Shown here: piece by piece, positions 1-11,240 of the stretch
Layout: every line of letters begins with the position of its first letter
How positions within the stretch are numbered: the stretch's first letter is position 1
Source: Grifola frondosa
Taxonomy: Eukaryota > Basidiomycota > Agaricomycetes > Polyporales > Grifolaceae
Direction of reading: 5' to 3'
NCBI GenBank assembly: GCA_001683735.1
Contig: LUGG01000023.1
Coordinates: forward strand, 930,001 to 994,000
DNA length: 64,000 nucleotides
Made by a program: the position numbers and the translations under genes
The notes under the pieces: model-generated
Databases searched by the model: none
What the model was told of the DNA's origin: nothing
Seen by the model: the letters and a program-made list of their open reading frames with translations, nothing else

Positions 1-676
1 GACGCGTACGGCTGCTGCTGCTGCAGGTATGCGGGATAGCTGCCCTGCGCCATTGCAAAGACCGAGCAAGGACCTACGACGACCTGATCAGACGAAGGTC
101 AATCTCAGGCTCAGGCTCAGAGTGCGGGGTGTGGCTGAATCGCCACCCACGCGTGAGACCCAAGTGTCCGGGGTCCTCGGAACCAAGCTAAGTACCACTC
201 ACTGAGAAAAATATCAAGGAGAATTGCGGTGGATAATAAGTGATTCACAGCCCGGTTGAAGGCTTCGTAGAAAGGAGGATGGTGGACGTGATGGAACAAG
301 AATGCACTGTCACACTTGTCATGGCTAGAAAAAATAAGTACAATTCGTGGCTTCGATTCCTGGCGATCGAGATTTCCAGAAGTAGCCAAGTTAGCTCCTA
401 ATCAGGGCAAAAAGCGGGACTGTTCCTAGCTCCCATTAACGCTCAACAAGTTAACTTTGAAATTTATATAGGCCCTGTCTAAGCAGGCTGAGTGACTTGG
501 AATCCTTAGAAACGATGTCAGCAGCCACTCGAATTCTCCGTCTCTTGTTTTATGGGTGCCTTGGATGACGGTTTCCGTAAACGGCTTCCAAAAGCATCTT
601 TGTAAATTTTTCCTCGAAAGAGGCTGATATATTACGTTCATGAGACAGGAGAATATAGCGTCCAAACCACACCAGA
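1..676. other. No supported gene
   Basis: Downstream of the carboxylesterase stop codon. Only short open frames without recognisable domains, on either strand. Confidence 0.5.
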
Positions 677-3044
677 CTACCCGTAGTACGTCAATGGAAA
701 ACCCAAAAATTCGCACTGCTCCTGCTCTCCAAACGTGGTCATGAAACTCTCCCATTGCAGCTGTCTCACTGGCGTCGTATGGATCGTCGATGCCGTAACA
801 GACAGCCACTTACTCTCCCCTGCGAGGTGCTGCGCAACATTCAGATATCCCCGTGCAATGAGATATTGCGGATCTGGGTTTGGGTCATAGGTACGCGCGA
901 ACGACGTCCATACGTCAGTCATCTGTTGCATGAATGGCAGATCCTGGTCGTCACGATACGGCCGATCCGCTGGAAGGTTGCCGAAGACATAGTATAATTC
1001 TCCAGAATGACATCTGCATGCCATTAGTCCAGTAAACCGGTTACAGCAAAGATTACGCACTTGAAATACTCTTGCGATGGATCACCCAGTGGATGGGATG
1101 GATCAATCGGTGCTTCACATACCGGGAACTGTGTGAGATCAGATAAGTAGAATGTTAACCGTGATTAAGTAACGTCTCACATTAGGATCAAACCCCGGAG
1201 TCTGATAACTCCTGTTGAACTCGTAAAACCACACGCTTTTGAGGAGGTTGTGATTAACAGCTGAATATGCCGTCGCCTGGTCAAGGCACCGGAACTCAAC
1301 ATCTGTTGTTGCCCTTGCGGTAACATTGAACACGTCCAATGTGGAGTTTGACCCGGTTGGCTCGGGAAACAGCGAGTTGTTAACAATGCTCGTTGGCAGA
1401 AAAGCACCGAGAACGCCGGCTGTAAGATTGCTGCTAGTCTGGCGAATAGTCAGTAAGTAAACAAACGATCGGATTCAAATTGCACAATTACCGGATAGCC
1501 GATGAATGCCGCTCCGTCGTCCCGCATAAATCCCATCATTGTATGAACGTTGGCCACGGGCCCCGAACCGTTCAAAGGAAGCTGAGGGGAGGTTATATAT
1601 GTACCATCGACAACGATGAATCTATGATTCAATACAATTATTAGTCTATTGCGCGGCGAATAAGCGAACGCATTCGCACCTTGCGACGCTAGCCAAGTTG
1701 ACCAGGGTCTGAGCATCGACCGCCCTCAGACATTCCAAAGCATCCGTATCACTACACCCGGTAGCTTCTAGGATAGGAGCGGCTGCGACGCTTACTTCCT
1801 CCGGGATAGTATAGTACAGGGAGTAGGTCGTCGCATAATTCGCACCCGCTAGGTTGCTCATCGGAACAGCAGCAGCATATTTTCCAATGGCCTTAGGAGA
1901 ACCCAACAGTGCGCGCACAGACGCAGCTCCGGCAGACTGGCCAAAAATCGTGATACGATCCACGTCACCGCCGAATGCAGCGATGTGCTGCCCGACCCAC
2001 TCGAGCGCTGCATATCTGGTCTGCGAGGCCGAAATTCCCATTGGTCACCCCATCATCTAGCGCAAGGAACCCCAGCGTGGAGAGACGGTAGTTGATGGTG
2101 ACCACGACCACGTCCCCGCGCGAGGCCATATTGCCGCCGTCAAAAGTGGGGTCGCTTCCGGACCCGCTCGTGAAGGCTCCGCCGTGAATCCAGAACATGA
2201 CGGCCTTCAGCTGTTCTTTGGATACACTCGTAGGATCCTGGGGAAGGAAGGGTGTCCAGATGTTGAGAAAGAGACAGTTTTCGCTACTGGATGGGGCACC
2301 TGTCTGAACACATTGCGAACCGAATTCTGTTGCGTTGATACTACGAGGGCCAGTATATGCCGCGGGGTATTCGAAACGAGTGGGAGGGTCCGCGTAAGGG
2401 ATCCCGAGGAACTTGAAGGACAATTGATCTCGAAATCTGTCCAATTTGCAAAATTGAACGACAAATATAGTGATTAAAAAAACATGCACTTACCCAGTGA
2501 TAGCCAGGTCGCTAGAAGAAACAGAAATAGATGTCTGTGGCTGGGGTGACGCCCCGAAGGGTGCACTCTGAGAACAGAGTACGGGAGAGTTCTCGAACAT
2601 GGAGATGAATTAACAGTTCCATGTGCGTCGACGACTTGACAGACATGGCCAGATGACTCAACCCAGTACTCTTGACTCTCCCCATATGCGCCTTGAAAGA
2701 TCTGATACTGAACTAGAGGTGCCAGATCGATCGTGAAAAATGTGTTGTTCACGGGGAGCAATGTTTCGCCCAGCTCTGTGCAAGACTTTACAGCATCGGA
2801 TTGAGACTTTTCGGAAAGAAGGAGGACACTTTTGTGCGTCGGGGCAGTATTCACTTGAAATGGGATAGTCAGATCATCACTGAACTCGCCGATCAATGTC
2901 GCACTACTTACAATCAAGATCGTTGTTGTACAACAAAGTGACTTCGCTGCCGATCGAGGACGGTGTTGGAATGGATGCACAAGGTGCGATATATACGGCG
3001 AGAAAGCAGGACAGCGCCGCGAAGATGAGTGAAAAAGTTGCCAT
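677..3044 (-). CDS. Secreted type-B carboxylesterase/lipase (frame-disrupted)
   Basis: Alpha/beta-hydrolase of the carboxylesterase type-B family, expected to hydrolyse carboxylic esters or lipids outside the cell. The start at 3044 gives a hydrophobic signal peptide. Exons on the minus strand: 3044-2912, 2853-2494, 2436-1680, 1621-1492, 1438-1181, 1128-1061 and 1013-677. Visible landmarks are FLGIPYADPP, the oxyanion-hole segment WIHGGAF, the nucleophile elbow TIFGQSAGA and the catalytic-His region CHSGELYYVFG. The acid position reads MRDDGAAF, so Asp rather than the Glu common in lipases. Two frame breaks are needed: one base missing (or two extra) in exon 2 near 2580-2625, and one extra base near 2012, between LADQI and ALEWV. 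Apart from these the protein is collinear with the family from end to end. It may be a recent pseudogene or an intact gene with sequence errors. The family is certain; the state of the gene is not. Confidence 0.85.
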
Positions 3045-3543
3045 GACCTCGGTGAACTCACAGAGGGAAATGGTGCGCAACCCACTCGCCATTTATACCA
3101 TGCCAGCAAGTCGTCGCGTAGCAAACAAGAACACAGATTCATGCTGAACACGAGAACGGTCTTCCTGCCGAAATCAGCGAGAAATTCCCTATCGCTTTTT
3201 TTGTCCATGCCCCGTGACTGAGGAAGATGCTTTCTCCGGAGTATGCACGGAGCGGGGCGGTCCATCGACACTTCAAAATGTATAACGTCAAGGATTCTCG
3301 AAGAGAACAATTCAAATATGAGCGTTTATTTAAAAATATTGAACATAACCAGGTCATTGGACATCAATGCATCACGCGTTGCGTGTTTTTCTCAGTCCTC
3401 AAGTGCAGTGTCATTCTCGCGATACATTCAAATACACTGACGACTTACTATGCTAAGCGATTATTGAAACCCAATACACAAACCGGCGAGACTGTACAGC
3501 ATGAGGAGACATAACAAGGAAAGGGGGATGCCATCCGAGTGCA
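3045..3543. other. Intergenic, upstream of the carboxylesterase
   Basis: Holds the upstream region of the carboxylesterase and the 3' flank of the ALYREF gene. No coding signal is recognised. Confidence 0.4.
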
Positions 3544-4569
3544 TCAAGACATCTCTACATCTTCCTCCACAACCTTCCCAGCTGCAGGGCGCTGAGCTGA
3601 CGCTACATCATCCTTCATGAAAGCGTCCAACTCCGAGTCGAGCTGTTCTGCAGTCGCGGGTTTCTTGAGCGCGCGACCAGCGCCGGCGCCACGTGCTTTC
3701 GTCCTGACGGGTCCAGGTCCACTTCGCCTGCCGACGAAGATCAGTGCATTGGCTCAAACACAAAGCAAGGTGGCAGAACGTACGACGGGGTGGTGCTCTG
3801 CGGTTGAGGATCATTACGACTCAAGCGTTCTAGCAGCGGCGGCTTCTGAATACGATTGAGTAATGAAGAGGCGCCTCGTCGGGCCCCCGCAGGCCGGGAG
3901 GAGGTGAGGTGTCGTAGGCAATCGACATGGGCTGATCTGTAAGCAATGCAACATCTCAGATATCCGATATGGGGCCATCCGGCAGGAGGTGGTGGCGAAG
4001 GATGGGAGTGACGTTACTTTTGGCGAGGATCCCATCATACTGCTTCTTCGCCCTCGTTGCCTCAGCAGGTGTCTCGAACGTGATGACAGCAACGCCGGTG
4101 GAGCGGCCGCTGCGGTCGTACTTTAAGCGCGAACAAATCGAATCGAAAGGAGTCGGGATCGGTGTCTCTCAGGTGAACTCGGTGCATTCGGAGCTTCGTA
4201 CCCTGATTAATGGTTCACGAACTAGCGTGCCAATTTGTCCAAAGATTTGCTGCATTCGAGTGTCAGGATCCGCTAAACTCGAAAAGCTGACCAACGCAAC
4301 GCACAGTAAGGTCTTTGGGTGTCACTTCGTAATGCAGATTGGATACGATGAGTCGGGTGTTTATCGTGGCGGGCGTTCTGGCAGTGTTGCTACTGCCGGT
4401 GTCTACTACAGTGGCTCCAGGAGCCCTGTCGTGCAGCCATTCACCGTCTGTACCCCGCGGACGAGGTGCAGGTCGCTGGAAGATGACTCGTCAATAACAT
4501 GCAGATTGGCAGTAGTTTATATCTCACGTTATATGGCTTTTTAGCCCTGTTCGCATTCAAAGGAGCCAT
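3544..4569 (-). CDS. ALYREF/Yra1-type mRNA-export adaptor (RRM protein; one frame break)
   Basis: RNA-binding adaptor of the THO/TREX mRNA-export pathway, acting in the nucleus. Minus-strand exons: 4569-4528, 4475-4305, 4249-4202, 4120-4018, 3936-3784 and 3727-3544. The RRM is assembled from RLIVSNLHYEV (RNP2), QIFGQIGTL and GRSTGVAVITFE (RNP1). The C-terminal part has SLLNRIQKPPLLERL, then an Arg/Gly-rich stretch and ATAEQLDSELDAFMKDD, the C-terminal motif typical of ALY/REF proteins. The summed exons give about 233 aa if one missing base is allowed. The break lies in exon 5 near 3885-3900, just after AYDTSPPPG, where the downstream conserved part is in another frame. The first exon (MAPLNANRAKKPYN) is the least certain piece; the N-terminal UAP56-binding motif of the family is not clear. 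Every other junction is frame-consistent, so a sequence error is as likely as real decay. Confidence 0.8.
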
Positions 4570-5591
4570 CGGGAATTCAAGCAGGAGGTGGTTGGGAAGA
4601 GGTGCGAACAGTTTGCAAAGGTCGTGGTTGAAGGCTCGACCATGACCGCCTTGGATGGCCAAAGGGGTGAAAGATTTCGAGCGGAGATTCGCACTCTTGT
4701 CTTGAATAGGAAGGTCCCTAGGTTCGTTCAGAATCACCAAAATTTCACAATCATATCTGGTGCCATCAGCACGCACACGCTGTTGAGAGATCGCGTGGAT
4801 TACCCGCTGAAAATATACTTTTGACTACATCTCTTCACTGCAGTAATTGTTGTTCAGATATCCTCATCGAATTTGGTCGTGATTTGCATAGGTCATGTGT
4901 ATCTTTTAGGGAAGAACTTGGAGTCGTCATTTAAATAATTTCAAGTAGACCTAGCTAGGCCCTCGTATTCGGTACCCTGAATACTTATTTGTAGTATGGA
5001 AAAATAGATCAACTCATTCATTAGTTTGTTTGAAGTCTCGGTATCGTCCGCGCACGGGTTGGTGTACAAATCATGCTTGGGGAGGGGCCAGGTTGGGATA
5101 ATCGGTCTCGTATATTCAAGAGATACATCAACGTATCCTGGCAATGCGCATCAGCGTGAGATAAGACTCCGAAAGGATTCCTATCACAGAACTCCCTGCA
5201 ATCTGCCTCGACAGGGCTCGCACATCATTTCAAGTTGTCTTGGTCAGACGCATCGGCCCACATATGTAGCCCAGAAATATTAGATCAATTACTGCTCAAG
5301 GTGATTATGAAATGAGAGGATAAAGAGATCATCTGGGCTCCGTGATGGAGGAGGGTACTTAGACGCGACTACCAAACTGAGCTTAGGCGTGGCGCGCCAC
5401 GCTCATGGCTGTTTTCGGAGTTGCGGAGTCTGAAGACGGTACCTATACCCTCGAAGCCCCCTCGAGTTCCTCGTTCTTGTCGACGGCCTCCTCCCCGCGT
5501 AACGTATCGCTCCGCCCACGTCATTCTCATTCAGTTATACCCCACATCACTATCTACATTATCCGATATACCTTATCAGTCGTGTCTCGAC
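4570..5591. other. Intergenic, no supported gene
   Basis: About 1 kb between the ALYREF start and the KEN-box protein start. Stop-rich in all frames, no recognised domain. It must contain the promoters of both genes. Confidence 0.4.
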
Positions 5592-6522
5592 ATGTCTACC
5601 ACCATCCGTAGTTTCACCGTCTTCAAGGATGATATCCTGTCTTCCCCCTCAAAAGTCGACGCGTCGGAGGAGAATGATGCTCTTCTCCCTACGTTTATCG
5701 CGCCACCTCCGCCTGGACCCCTTCTTGTCTATTGTCCAGACAAGGAGAACATCAATCCGGCCACAGGCCTCCGTGCCAATGCCGAGCACACGTCGACGAA
5801 GAAGAGGAAGACTGGTGTTCTCGCCACAAAACTCCATATTCCTCCTCCTAGCAAAAAACAGAAGGAGCTGAAGGAACAGAAGGTGGCCAAGGCGCCTAAG
5901 AAGATTCGCCGGACGCCCCTCAGCACGTCGCCTTCCAAGGCACGAACAACTAGCGATAAGCCCAAACGCACACATACGTCGCGCAGGAGCGGAGGCGCGG
6001 GGCCGAGTCGCGCGCGGACGGTCTCCGTCGCTCCCCCGAGTTGCGGAGGAGCCAGAGGTGCAGAAGGTGCAGGAGCATGAGCGCATTTCGCAGGCCGTAG
6101 TGGACTCGCGGTGCTACGAGCTTACCGTTCTCCCCCTGGCGGACGTGTCACAAGCATATGACGAGACTCCTGCGTTCGGCGATCATTTGGCTGCAGCCAT
6201 CGTGGAGGACTTCAAGATTGTTCCTAAGGTATAGATCACGTGTTCGTTTATCCAATCGCCCAGCTCATCTGTGTATACCTTCCAGGAGCTCTCTGAGCCT
6301 CCGGCTGAGACTGATCGACCTTCTTCTCCGTTGCCTTTGCCGTCGAACGATGTGCTGTCATCTTCGCCTGGAGACGATCTTGTAGATCCCACCGCCCTTT
6401 CCACTCCCCAACGGAAGCGCATCTACTCGTCATTCACCTTCTCATCCCCATCTCCTTCGGGCAACCGATATGCTGCGACTCGGGGCTCTGGTGTCGATCG
6501 TTTCTCCGACATTATCCTGTGA
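5592..6522 (+). CDS. KEN-box protein of unknown function
   Basis: Not a family I can name. Two exons, 5592-6228 and 6286-6522. The N-terminus (MSTTIRSFTVFKDD) is followed by CPDKENINPATGL, which contains a KEN box, then a long basic low-complexity stretch rich in Lys, Arg, Ser and Pro, with RRTPLSTSPSK offering an RxxL D-box-like site. After the intron an acidic Ser/Pro-rich tail ends in STPQRKRIYSSF and RFSDIIL. KEN and D boxes are degrons read by the anaphase-promoting complex, and this layout recalls securin-like or other mitotic substrates; that role is inference. One surplus base near 6031-6045, next to a run of five C, breaks exon 1; with it removed the frame runs through EEPEVQKVQEHERISQAV to the splice site. 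No catalytic domain is seen. Confidence 0.65.
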
Positions 6523-7359
6523 TATCCGCGTACACCCGGTGTTCTACCTTCCCTTCTCTGTTATGATTTTCCTCAATCCTCTCATCTTCCCCGTTATTTG
6601 TCTTCCTCTGTGGTCTGAAGGACCAGTATAGCATCTATGGTTTGTGTCGCCCACTGTTGCATCCCTCTCATCTCGTCCATATCTTCTCTGTGCATATTTC
6701 GCCTACATTTATCACGGCCACAATCATCTCTTGCATCAGGATACGCTCATGCATCTCACTGTTGGATCTAGTATTCCCTTACAATTGTCTTGTTTTGTTC
6801 ATCAAGTCTCTGCCAACGCATATCTTAGATTAAATGTGTACAGTGCCTACTAAATGTCAGCATCGTTTCACGCAAGCGTGTCCAGCCAGTCCAGCCTACT
6901 CAGTGGCACCCCAGTCGGGACCGGCGTACGCGGCATCACCGTGTGAAAATCTGCAATCTCTTCGGTACCGTACTTGACAATAGCCCAGTCGGATGAGCAA
7001 AAATTGAATGAACACAATCGCGTGCTGCATGAACTCAGAGAGCAATTGATCAATACGATCCATTGAATTGTTCTGAAATTTTCCATGGAAATTTGCCACG
7101 AATCATGTGAGATCATGTGGCTATTTTACAATTACGTTGCCACGATCTTCGCCAACGCCCATTACTTCCGCGACTTTCCCGCCGGCCGAATGTCTCTAAT
7201 CAGTACATAGACTTCCATAGATTCATAGAGGAGCTCTGAACATCGACCCGTATGACTTCTAGAATTCGACAGGTTCGTTTCCGATGATATCGTGAGCCAG
7301 CTCAATGCTCAAACACTAGCATTCAGCACGGGGAGGTCGACCACCCGAATGGATCAGCG
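6523..7359. other. Intergenic, no supported gene
   Basis: Pyrimidine-rich 3' flank of the KEN-box gene, then the upstream region of the PAQR gene. No coding signal on either strand. Confidence 0.4.
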
Positions 7360-8799
7360 ATGATCACGGAGAAGCTCCACTCTTCGAAGCAGAGCTTGAC
7401 GTTGACTTGGCTTGAAATTCCAGAGTGGCAGAGGGATAATGAGTACATTTTGACAGGCTATAGAAGGTGAGCAGCATGATCGCAGAACGCCGTGCCTCCT
7501 GCGATCGATGTCGGACATGCCGCGATTCATGCACGCAGGCTCCAGGGCCGGTGATGTGCTGTTGCGTTGCGCGCGGTGCCTATATGATGCTGAACAGCTG
7601 TTTGACACGTCCACAGGATTCAGAAGAGTTGGCGCGGGTGCGCGGCGTCGATGTTCGGATGTACGTGAGAGCTCCGTTCCTTTCGTATCCGCGCTACCTC
7701 TGGTGTAACATCTCTATTTCTGAGCTCCTGTTATCATTTCTGACGTATACTCATCTTCGGATGCGTATAGACCTGCACAACGAGACAGGTGCGACGTTTA
7801 ATCACCGAGTTAGGGTCGCATGCTGATGTTTTAATTTCTTTCAGTTAATATCCACAGCCACCTTGGCGGCGCACTGCTCTTTGTGATTTTGCTGTGCACC
7901 TTCCCACAGGTGTACTTGGTCCATTACGCATCCACGACATGGGTGGACTTGACCGTGTTCACGATCTTTCTCTCCTCGGCTGTGTTCTGTCTCTTCTCAA
8001 GCGCATTCTATCACACATTCACTGTCTACTCACGCGAGGTATGAATGAAGCCATAGGTAGTTATATCTATACTGATTTTATCTAAATCCAGGTCTCCGCG
8101 CGCTGCAACGCCCTTGATTACTCTGGCATCGTTGGTAGGCACCATATCATGCCCATCATTGAGTGTTATGAGCTCAACCGATTGTTCTGACAGTACTGAT
8201 TGTTGGATCATTTTTTCCGTGCATCTATTACGGATTTTTCTGTGATATGCACTTCCAGGCGATGTATCTCTCAGTCATAGGACTCGCCGGAATTGGTGAG
8301 TGACGTAAACCGCCCGAAGCTCATGGTCAGCTTTAACTGGATCGGTGCAGGTGCTGCGTATATCGTGTTGAACCCCGAATATCGTAAGCCAACACACCGA
8401 GGCGCCCGGACCAAAGTATTCATAGCGCTCGGCTTGAGTGGCGTTGTGCCTATCTCCCATGCATACATCACGCACGGTTTCTATAAACTCTGCTATGAGA
8501 TGGGGTTCGGGTGGCTCCTGACTTCCGGCGCGCTCTACATAGTCGGTGCCTTGTTGTAGTGCGTCACGCGCTCTTTTTTCTTGCGAAAGAGCCGCGCTGA
8601 CGGTGCTATTCGTGGACTTTCCTGATGGTACAGCGCCAACCGCATTCCGGAACGACTGTCGCCTGGCACGTTCGACCGGTTTTTTGCATCGCATCAGATT
8701 TTTCATGTCCACGTCGTGGCAGCGGCTCTTGCACATTATGCTTGCATACTGACTGCATTCGATCACTGGCACAGCCGGCTGGCTGAATGTCCGACCTAG
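7360..8799 (+). CDS. PAQR/haemolysin III-family seven-pass membrane receptor
   Basis: Progestin and adipoQ receptor family (yeast Izh and adiponectin-receptor relatives), linked to sterol, zinc and ceramide signalling. Eight exons: 7360-7466, 7617-7660, 7771-7788 (18 nt), 7845-8038, 8092-8134, 8194-8295, 8351-8558 and 8634-8799. The total of 882 nt gives 293 aa with no frame break. Family motifs appear in order: EWQRDNEYILTGYR, LHNETVNIHSHLGGA, SSAFYHTF (first zinc-ligand His), NALDYSGI, and the C-terminal HQIFHVHVV with the remaining His ligands. Hydrophobic stretches fit seven membrane segments. The 18-nt exon carries the middle of the HNET motif, so it is easily lost in automatic prediction. 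An upstream in-frame start cannot be excluded. Confidence 0.92.
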
Positions 8800-11190
8800 T
8801 CAGGTCATCACTGCCTTTAACAATACGTCCCACAGGATGTCAGGAACGGTATGCGTTCCTGGAAGATTGCTGTGTGTCTTAATATGCTTTACTGTTATCC
8901 AACCCCTGTCCATATGTTCTGGTCCCTGATAGATGTGCAATTATTACTCTGGCGTTTGGCACCATACCCCTGCATCCTATGGGAGGTTAAGGGGTTTCTC
9001 GCCGCTGTGGCGGCGTGCCTGGTCTTGCCTGTCTTTTTCATTTTGCACTGTCAAACTTTACGGTTTGATTCTGATATCCGGAAGCCCGGCACGCTCTGTG
9101 AGCAGGCTCCAACCATTATCGTAGCGAAACGAGCGCCCCGCCTAGGGAAACATGATTTAGGTAGGTTTTATGTTGCTATATATCACACTGCCCATCCCAA
9201 ACTGATTCCCTTCGAGACGGTAGCCTTCCACTTTCAGATTCTCCTGCATTCTCCCCTGTTCACTTGGCAACGTGAGGGAGCGCTTCCTAGCCCCGACTCC
9301 ATATCCCATCCGCGGATCCTGATGATGCACAGCTACCCGCCTTCGCCATCGTGCTCGTCGTGCGGTGCTAATCACGAAAATCGAATTTGATGTCACGATG
9401 CGTCACGACCGTGTCAAATGACCACGTGAAAATGATCGGCCCGATCTCTCGATACGCAATCGCCGGTAACTACCGTGCATTCAGATCGGGTAGCCCCCAG
9501 CACTACAGCACTGCGCAGCTGTGCTTCCGCAGGTATCCGCATGGGTCCACTATCAACGCCATATGCTCCCTTTCTTCAGCAGGATAGCCATGCACCGCAT
9601 CCGAATTTGAGACAATGATCGCTCATCACCATGATGTTCCTTCATTTCACTATCTTTTGTTGGTGGCTCTCGTGGCGAGGTTGCATCCAATCCAGCCTCT
9701 TTCATTGAGTTACTGGAATCGATGCGCGTGAAATGTATACCGTATCTTTGCATCCGCGTTGGACCCACTATCCACAGTGACATGTGCTATCCATAACATT
9801 GTCAATGTTGGAAATACCTATCTATCTAGCGAGAATGTCTTCATTGTCCATACTGAAAAGTACGCATCTCATCATATCACACCATTGGATTATTGATAAC
9901 ACGCAATTCTGATCAGGCTACGGTCCCAAACGATAATTCGCGTTTCATTGTATACTGTTTGTCCTCCGCCGATCCACCGAGCAGCGGCGGGTTCGTCGCT
10001 TCATACCCCTTACTTGGCATGGTCAGACTACTACCCACGGAGAATTCGGTGGCGGCGCTGGGCGAAACACAAGCTTCCGCTCATTAGGTATGTGAAAATG
10101 AATCCTCGAGATTCATGGGGACTCACTTACCACTTAGGAACATATACGAGAACCCTCAACTTTTTTCACACTTCGGTCAATATATATCCGAGGCGTCCGA
10201 GTAATGTTAGGCTTCAGGCGGCCGCGTGGACGGTATCATTGATCCGTGCTGCGCTAGGGAGGCCACGTACTCGTACAATTTCCAAAACTCCGCGGAAATG
10301 GTGCTGCAGCGTTGTCGAGCCTCGAGGGGACAAGACGTCATCGCGAAGTTACAAATCAGGCCGGTCGGAGACAATATTGTCACTAGTCCTCAGCGGACAC
10401 TGGGTCGCGTCGATATCATCACTCACGGTTACTACTCATGTTTCTTATAATCATTCCCATGGGGTGAGGAAAGAAAGAGTACTCTTGCTTGGATTTCGAC
10501 CTCGGAATTGCGCCAATCACCTTAAAAATTTTATGGAAGCACGACATCGCGCGCGGCGTCTCGTATAAGGCTCAACATTCCCAAGGATTTCCAAGAAGTG
10601 TGGCGGGTGGCGGAATATGTGTTCGCCGACAAGACTTGCTCGGCGACTGGTGCTTGGGAATGGCGGTGTCGAAATTATTCCGAAACTATGTCTGCACTGG
10701 GGGCTGCGTGCCGCGATGCTGTGTACCGACCCGAAAAAGAGCGACAGTTTAGCGTTTGGCAACTTCATCCATCTGTAATTGCTGAATCTGGGGTGATCTT
10801 GGGAGTTGTCGTATTCCGATCAAGAATGGCAGGTTGGGATGAAGGATCAGTGCTAAATTTAGTTTGATGTACACATGGCGAAGAAATGTGAACCGGAGCC
10901 GGGTGCGGCAGGTGGCGGCAGGGCGAGTGAGCGCGAGTGACACCATGACTTGAAGGTTCCGAGGAGCCAGCTAGTACATCACATCGCACACGGGTTCTAG
11001 GATGCGAACGCCCTAGGCGAGAAGCGGTACGATGCGTCAGAACTCAGTTCTCCGCCGTTTAAATCTCCCGCTTTCGGGACTCTCCACCCACACTTGGCCC
11101 TCAGTCCGATGCTTGCAGGCCTGAGACAGGATTTCCATCGTAGGTCTCCATTTCTATCCACGCCCGCCTGTATAGCCTGTCTGTTTTCCT
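8800..11190. other. Long stretch without a supported gene
   Basis: About 2.4 kb. The longest open frames are 180 codons (8851-9390, plus) and 207 codons (9948-10568, plus). Neither shows a known domain, signal sequence or consistent splice extension. The first is moderately hydrophobic. They could be chance frames or remnants of a decayed gene. Confidence 0.35.
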
Positions 11191-11196
11191 TATAAA
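11191..11196 (+). promoter_or_regulatory. TATA box of the P450 gene
   Basis: TATAAA lies 50 bp before the P450 start codon in a pyrimidine-rich context, a plausible core promoter position for a fungal gene. Confidence 0.45.
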
Positions 11197-11240
11197 CTCA
11201 CCGTAGTTTTGCTCTGAAGAAACGACTTCGCATCGAAATC

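Noticed and set aside
5649..6086. Minus-strand 145-codon Arg/Ser-rich frame
   Set aside because: It is the antisense shadow of the basic region of the KEN-box protein.
8851..9390. Plus-strand 180-codon hydrophobic open frame
   Set aside because: Some hydrophobic stretches but no conserved motif and no consistent exon extension.
9948..10568. Plus-strand 207-codon open frame
   Set aside because: No domain, no signal sequence, unusual composition and no splice partners; probably chance.
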